Below are positions 14,507 through 16,862 of a stretch of DNA of 16,862 bases, piece by piece. The position numbers and the translations under genes were made by a program. This DNA is from Verrucomicrobiota bacterium (GTDB taxonomy: Bacteria > Verrucomicrobiota > Verrucomicrobiia > Limisphaerales > AV2): assembly GCA_003218935.1 (NCBI GenBank), contig QHPA01000236.1, forward strand, positions 1 through 16,862. Reading direction: 5' to 3'. The notes under the pieces are model-generated. The model did not search any database. It was not told where the DNA came from and was given only the letters and a program-made list of their open reading frames with translations. The first letter of the stretch is position 1, and each line of letters starts with the position of its first letter.

Positions 14507-14780
14507 ACTGTTTTCCTTTCAGCGTTGTGATTTGTTGTTAATTGCCTTGCTCGTGCTGCGACATTTTTTGGACACGCCTTAACGCTCCCAAGCGCCAGGC
14601 AACGAAATCATGGGCTTCGGTGTGCGAACCGGCTTTGAAACAAGCCGGATGCTTCCGCTCGCTTTCACCTTTCGTTTTCTATTCGTTCTTCCATTTCGTT
14701 TCATAGACCTATACTCCCAGATTGATGCAGATGCGTCTAAAACATCTTTACGATTGAACCGATACCTATAGAGTATCGGT
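14507..14780. promoter_or_regulatory. SDR / LysR divergent intergenic region
   Basis: A 274-bp non-coding stretch between divergent genes. It holds a perfect 7-bp-arm hairpin (CCGGCTT/AAGCCGG, 14629-14648), three TTCGTT direct repeats at 14671, 14682 and 14695 spaced 11 and 13 bp, an ACCTATAC sequence at 14707, and at its right end the palindrome annotated separately. No open reading frame or RNA gene was recognised. Bidirectional promoters are expected here. Confidence 0.6.
14758..14780. promoter_or_regulatory. Perfect 23-bp palindrome (LysR-type operator) abutting the LysR start codon
   Basis: Arms ACCGATAC (14758-14765) and GTATCGGT (14773-14780) around CTATAGA form a perfect inverted repeat with a T-N11-A core (T14763, A14775). 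The second arm touches the ATG at 14781. The centre contains TATAGA (14767-14772), a -10-like hexamer eight bases before the ATG, so transcription may start at or next to the start codon, and a protein bound here would block it. No Shine-Dalgarno sequence precedes this start. Confidence 0.68.
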
Positions 14781-15701
14781 ATGGAACTGCGACATTTGCG
14801 CTACTTCGTGGCGGTTGGAGAGGATCAGCACTACGGGCGAGCCGCACAGCGGCTTCGAGTCGCTCAACCCGCGCTCTCCCGCCAGATCCAGGATTTGGAA
14901 GAGGAGATCGGTTTCAAATTGTTTGATCGCCTTTCACGCGGAGTGAAAATCAGCGCGGCCGGAAAACTGTTCCTGGAAGATGCACGACGTATTCTTCAGC
15001 AAGTAAATGAGGCAACGACGCGGGCGGCTCGCGTGGCACACGGTAAATCCGGCACGTTGCGGATCGGATTTACTGAGAGCGCATCCTGGCATGGCGTCGT
15101 TCCAGACTCCTTTCGGCAATTCCGCCAGCAACAGCCGGACGCGGAATTACACCTAAACCCATCAACCTCCCTGGAACAAATCGAAGCCGTTCGATCTGGC
15201 CGGCTGGATGCGGGCTTTGTGTATAACGTATTTGATGCGTCGAAGGCGGATCGGGAATTGGATAAGGTTCAAGTCGGAACGCAAAACATCGCATTGGCCG
15301 CGCCCAAGGGACATCCGCTGACTAAATTTAGAAACCTCCGGTTGCGCGACATGGTTGACGCATCCTTCATCTGGTTTCCAAGGCGGGAAAGCCCTGCTTT
15401 TTACGACCGATTGATGCGCGAATGTTTTCGCGGCGGCTTGAAAACACCGCGCATCGTTCAAGAAGCAGTGAATGAAGCGACCATCTTGAGCCTTGTGTCG
15501 CATGGGCTGGGTGTGGGGTTTGTCAATGGAACTGCGCGCTGGCGATGTCCCAAGGGAGTGGTTGTGTTGCCAGTGTCTGATTTGAACGTGTCTCTCCAAT
15601 TGGCTCTTGTCTGGAGAAAAGACAATGCTTCCCCATTGCTCGCCAGGTTCGTGACTGATGTGCGGCTCTTGCCAGAAGTGGAAGCATATTCCAAACATTG
15701 A
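14781..15701 (+). CDS. LysR-family transcriptional regulator (divergent from the SDR)
   Basis: A 306-residue LysR-type regulator: winged HTH at 1-60 (MELRHLRYFVAVGED ... AAQRLRVAQPALSRQIQDLEEEIGFKLFDR), linker helix ~60-88, and effector-binding domain ~90-300 (GTLRIGFTESASWHGVVPDSFRQF ... LVSHGLGVGFVNG). Full length for the family. The HTH closely resembles the first LysR of this window but the effector domains differ clearly, so the two are paralogues with different inducers. The palindrome over its own start implies tight autorepression, and its divergent SDR partner is the likely target. A strong hairpin about 45 bp after its stop could end the transcript. Confidence 0.94.
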   Translation: MELRHLRYFVAVGEDQHYGRAAQRLRVAQPALSRQIQDLEEEIGFKLFDRLSRGVKISAAGKLFLEDARRILQQVNEATTRAARVAHGKSGTLRIGFTESASWHGVVPDSFRQFRQQQPDAELHLNPSTSLEQIEAVRSGRLDAGFVYNVFDASKADRELDKVQVGTQNIALAAPKGHPLTKFRNLRLRDMVDASFIWFPRRESPAFYDRLMRECFRGGLKTPRIVQEAVNEATILSLVSHGLGVGFVNGTARWRCPKGVVVLPVSDLNVSLQLALVWRKDNASPLLARFVTDVRLLPEVEAYSKH

Positions 15702-15745
15702 AATTCACCGGCTGGAATCGCCTCATATTTGGCCGGAGCGAAGCT

Positions 15746-15777
15746 AACACGACTTCCTTTTCTCAGGAAGCCGTGTT
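15746..15777. terminator. Strong hairpin downstream of the LysR gene
   Basis: Inverted repeat AACACG-A-CTTCC / GGAAG-C-CGTGTT, 12-base arms with a single mismatch and an 8-base loop. It lies 44 bases after the LysR stop. No T-run follows on either strand, so a classical intrinsic terminator is not proven; it could equally be a processing or mRNA-stability element. Confidence 0.45.
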
Positions 15778-15783
15778 CAATTA

Positions 15784-15895
15784 GCTATAAAAGTAACCAT
15801 TGTCTATAGCGCCGGATAATGCCGAGTAGCCGGAGCGATTCTCCAAAATCATTCAGGAATCACCCCTTTGGGGTTCTTCAGCTCGGCATTATCCG
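15784..15895. other. Structured intergenic element with 14-bp perfect stem and inner hairpins
   Basis: Between the convergent LysR and anti-sigma genes. A GCTATA/TATAGC inverted repeat (15784-15789, 15805-15810) precedes a perfect 14-bp stem, CGGATAATGCCGAG (15813-15826) with CTCGGCATTATCCG (15882-15895). The enclosed 55 bases can form GGAG/CTCC (15832-15835, 15841-15844) and ACCCC-TTT-GGGGT (15862-15874), extended by GAA/TTC, i.e. a three-way-junction-like fold. The 10-mer GCCGGAGCGA inside it (15829-15838) also occurs at 15732-15741. Candidate non-coding RNA, bidirectional terminator or small mobile palindromic repeat; an overlapping 81-codon frame at 15819 looks non-coding. Confidence 0.5.
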
Positions 15896-15997
15896 CTTGG
15901 ACTTGTTGGCACAAAGCGAAGTAGTTAGTTCGATCCTCCCGAGCGAGCATCTGATCCGTAGTGGTACAAAATCTCCGAACGGAAAACCAAGCAGCAA

Positions 15998-16747
15998 TCA
16001 TCGCCCAATCAAACTGCCGAGCTCAGTCAATTCCTTTTCGTTCAAATCGGAGACGAGGCAATAGTGCAGTCCCTTTGTTTCGCGGTTGATGACGGAATAA
16101 CCGCGACGATTTTCAAGTGCCCTTTTCCCATTTTCAGTGTTCGTCGCGGGCCAGACGAAGACATTGATGCAATGTTTGTTGCGCCGATACACCAGCGCCG
16201 CGACGGCGCGACCATTCAAATAATCCAATCGCCCGCCAATCAGTGGAAAGCCTTCTGCAGCGAAGTCCTTCACGTCCGGGGCGAAGTCCACTTTGCCGTC
16301 GAACCACGGCTTGACGGTATGCTGATCACTGGAGGTAACATCGGTGAGATGCTCGGCCATGAGCGAGCGCACGTGGCTGGCGACGGCTTCGTCCAGCATC
16401 TGGTCGCGCCCAGAAATTCCCTCCGGTCGCGATAGAATCGCAACCGTGGCAACCGCCGTCGCGCCGAACGCCAGCCATTTCCAAAGCAGCAACGATTGGA
16501 ATATACCCGGCTGAGCTTCACCGCCCGATCCGCGGCCTAACCGCCGAACTTCTTTTAGTAACGACTCAGGCGCGTCATAACGCAACGACGACTGCCGCAG
16601 AGCCGATTTGAGCGAATGAAGCGACTTCTGTTCAGCGACGCAGGCGGCGCACGTTTTCAAGTGGCGCTCCAATTCGAGGCTGTTGGCCACGTCCAGCTCG
16701 CCGTCAGCGTGGGCGTGCAGCAAGAGCCGGCTTTCAGCGCAGTTCAT
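15998..16747 (-). CDS. Zinc-finger membrane anti-sigma factor
   Basis: A 249-residue anti-sigma factor. The N-terminal putative zinc-finger domain has Cys3, His29, Cys33 and Cys36 (H-x3-C-x2-C in [11 protein letters not shown]) after the HADGELD motif typical of these domains, which binds the cognate ECF sigma factor. A single transmembrane helix follows at about 85-105 ([21 protein letters not shown]). The outer part contains [19 protein letters not shown], a motif common in this anti-sigma group, and [30 protein letters not shown]. The start overlaps the sigma factor stop as ATGA, so the pair is translationally coupled. It probably holds the sigma factor at the membrane until an envelope or oxidative signal; the signal is unknown. 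Confidence 0.92.
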   Translation of the reverse strand: MNCAESRLLLHAHADGELDVANSLELERHLKTCAACVAEQKSLHSLKSALRQSSLRYDAPESLLKEVRRLGRGSGGEAQPGIFQSLLLWKWLAFGATAVATVAILSRPEGISGRDQMLDEAVASHVRSLMAEHLTDVTSSDQHTVKPWFDGKVDFAPDVKDFAAEGFPLIGGRLDYLNGRAVAALVYRRNKHCINVFVWPATNTENGKRALENRRGYSVINRETKGLHYCLVSDLNEKELTELGSLIGR

Positions 16748-16862
16748 ACTTTCTCCTTCCGATCGAGCGCGCCCTGCAATTGGCGCCGCGCGCGAGCGAG
16801 CCGCGACATGACCGTGCCGACCGGCACTTCAGCGACCTCGGCGATTTCCTTGTAAGAAAGTC
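16744..16862 (-). CDS. ECF RNA polymerase sigma factor, C-terminal end (truncated by window edge)
   Basis: The last 38 codons read [20 protein letters not shown] then [18 protein letters not shown] and a TGA at 16744-16746. This is sigma region 4.2: a helix-turn-helix of the form SYKEIAE-x(4)-P-x-GTV-x-SRL-x-RAR, which binds the -35 element. The rest of the gene lies beyond the right edge. AAGGAG within its last codons serves as the ribosome-binding site of the anti-sigma gene, and the genes overlap by 4 bp. Confidence 0.92.
   Translation of the reverse strand, partial: LSYKEIAEVAEVPVGTVMSRLARARRQLQGALDRKEKV

Noticed and set aside
15819..16064. 81-codon plus-strand frame in the structured intergenic region
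   Set aside because: It starts inside the 14-bp stem, is Ser/Pro-rich with no domain, lacks a ribosome-binding site and overlaps the anti-sigma gene end.

Overview
The window is a moderately GC-rich, gene-dense bacterial chromosome segment, probably from a soil or sediment heterotroph. Secreted alpha/beta-hydrolases, a carbohydrate-active enzyme of the alpha-L-fucosidase type, an ECF sigma/anti-sigma pair, weak Shine-Dalgarno use and many lateral-looking redox genes would fit Verrucomicrobiota (Pedosphaera/Limisphaerales-like) or a related PVC lineage. This is inference from content; no rRNA, tRNA or other marker gene is present. No CRISPR array, insertion sequence or phage gene was seen.

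Left part (1-5393), polymer and ester degradation: the 3' end of an unrecognised gene (+) converges on a two-gene operon read on the minus strand. That operon encodes a secreted protein with two tandem alpha/beta-hydrolase modules, the second lacking its nucleophile serine, followed with an ATGA overlap by a secreted alpha/beta-hydrolase carrying a C-terminal fibronectin-III-like domain. Divergent from it is a GH29-like enzyme with an N-terminal beta-sandwich domain.

Central part (5505-13136), a redox / electrophile-response cluster: a LysR regulator is divergent from a long plus-strand series of genes. These are an LLM flavin oxidoreductase, a zinc alcohol dehydrogenase, a DUF2934 mini-protein, a zinc-free quinone-oxidoreductase-like MDR protein, a DoxX-like membrane protein, a FabG-like SDR, an NADPH:FMN reductase, an NmrA/HSCARG-type protein and a VOC (glyoxalase-fold) protein. 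A 42-bp element matching at 36 of 42 positions lies in the LysR/LLM divergent promoter and again upstream of the MDR gene. It contains a T-N11-A LysR box and sits at nearly the same distance from both downstream start codons, so the regulator probably controls both halves of the cluster. Two genes carry internal losses of roughly 70-85 bp: in the MDR gene the loss is in frame and removes part of the Rossmann fold, and in the FMN reductase it shifts the frame and makes a pseudogene.

Right part (13222-16862): an NTF2/SnoaL-like protein and a classical SDR on the minus strand lie opposite a second LysR regulator. Its start codon is abutted by a perfect 8-bp-arm palindrome (T-N11-A) containing a -10-like hexamer. 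Downstream is an intergenic stretch of about 300 bp with several hairpins, including a 14-bp perfect stem closing a probable multibranch structure. The window ends in an ECF sigma factor (3' end only) overlapping by 4 bp the gene for its zinc-finger membrane anti-sigma factor.
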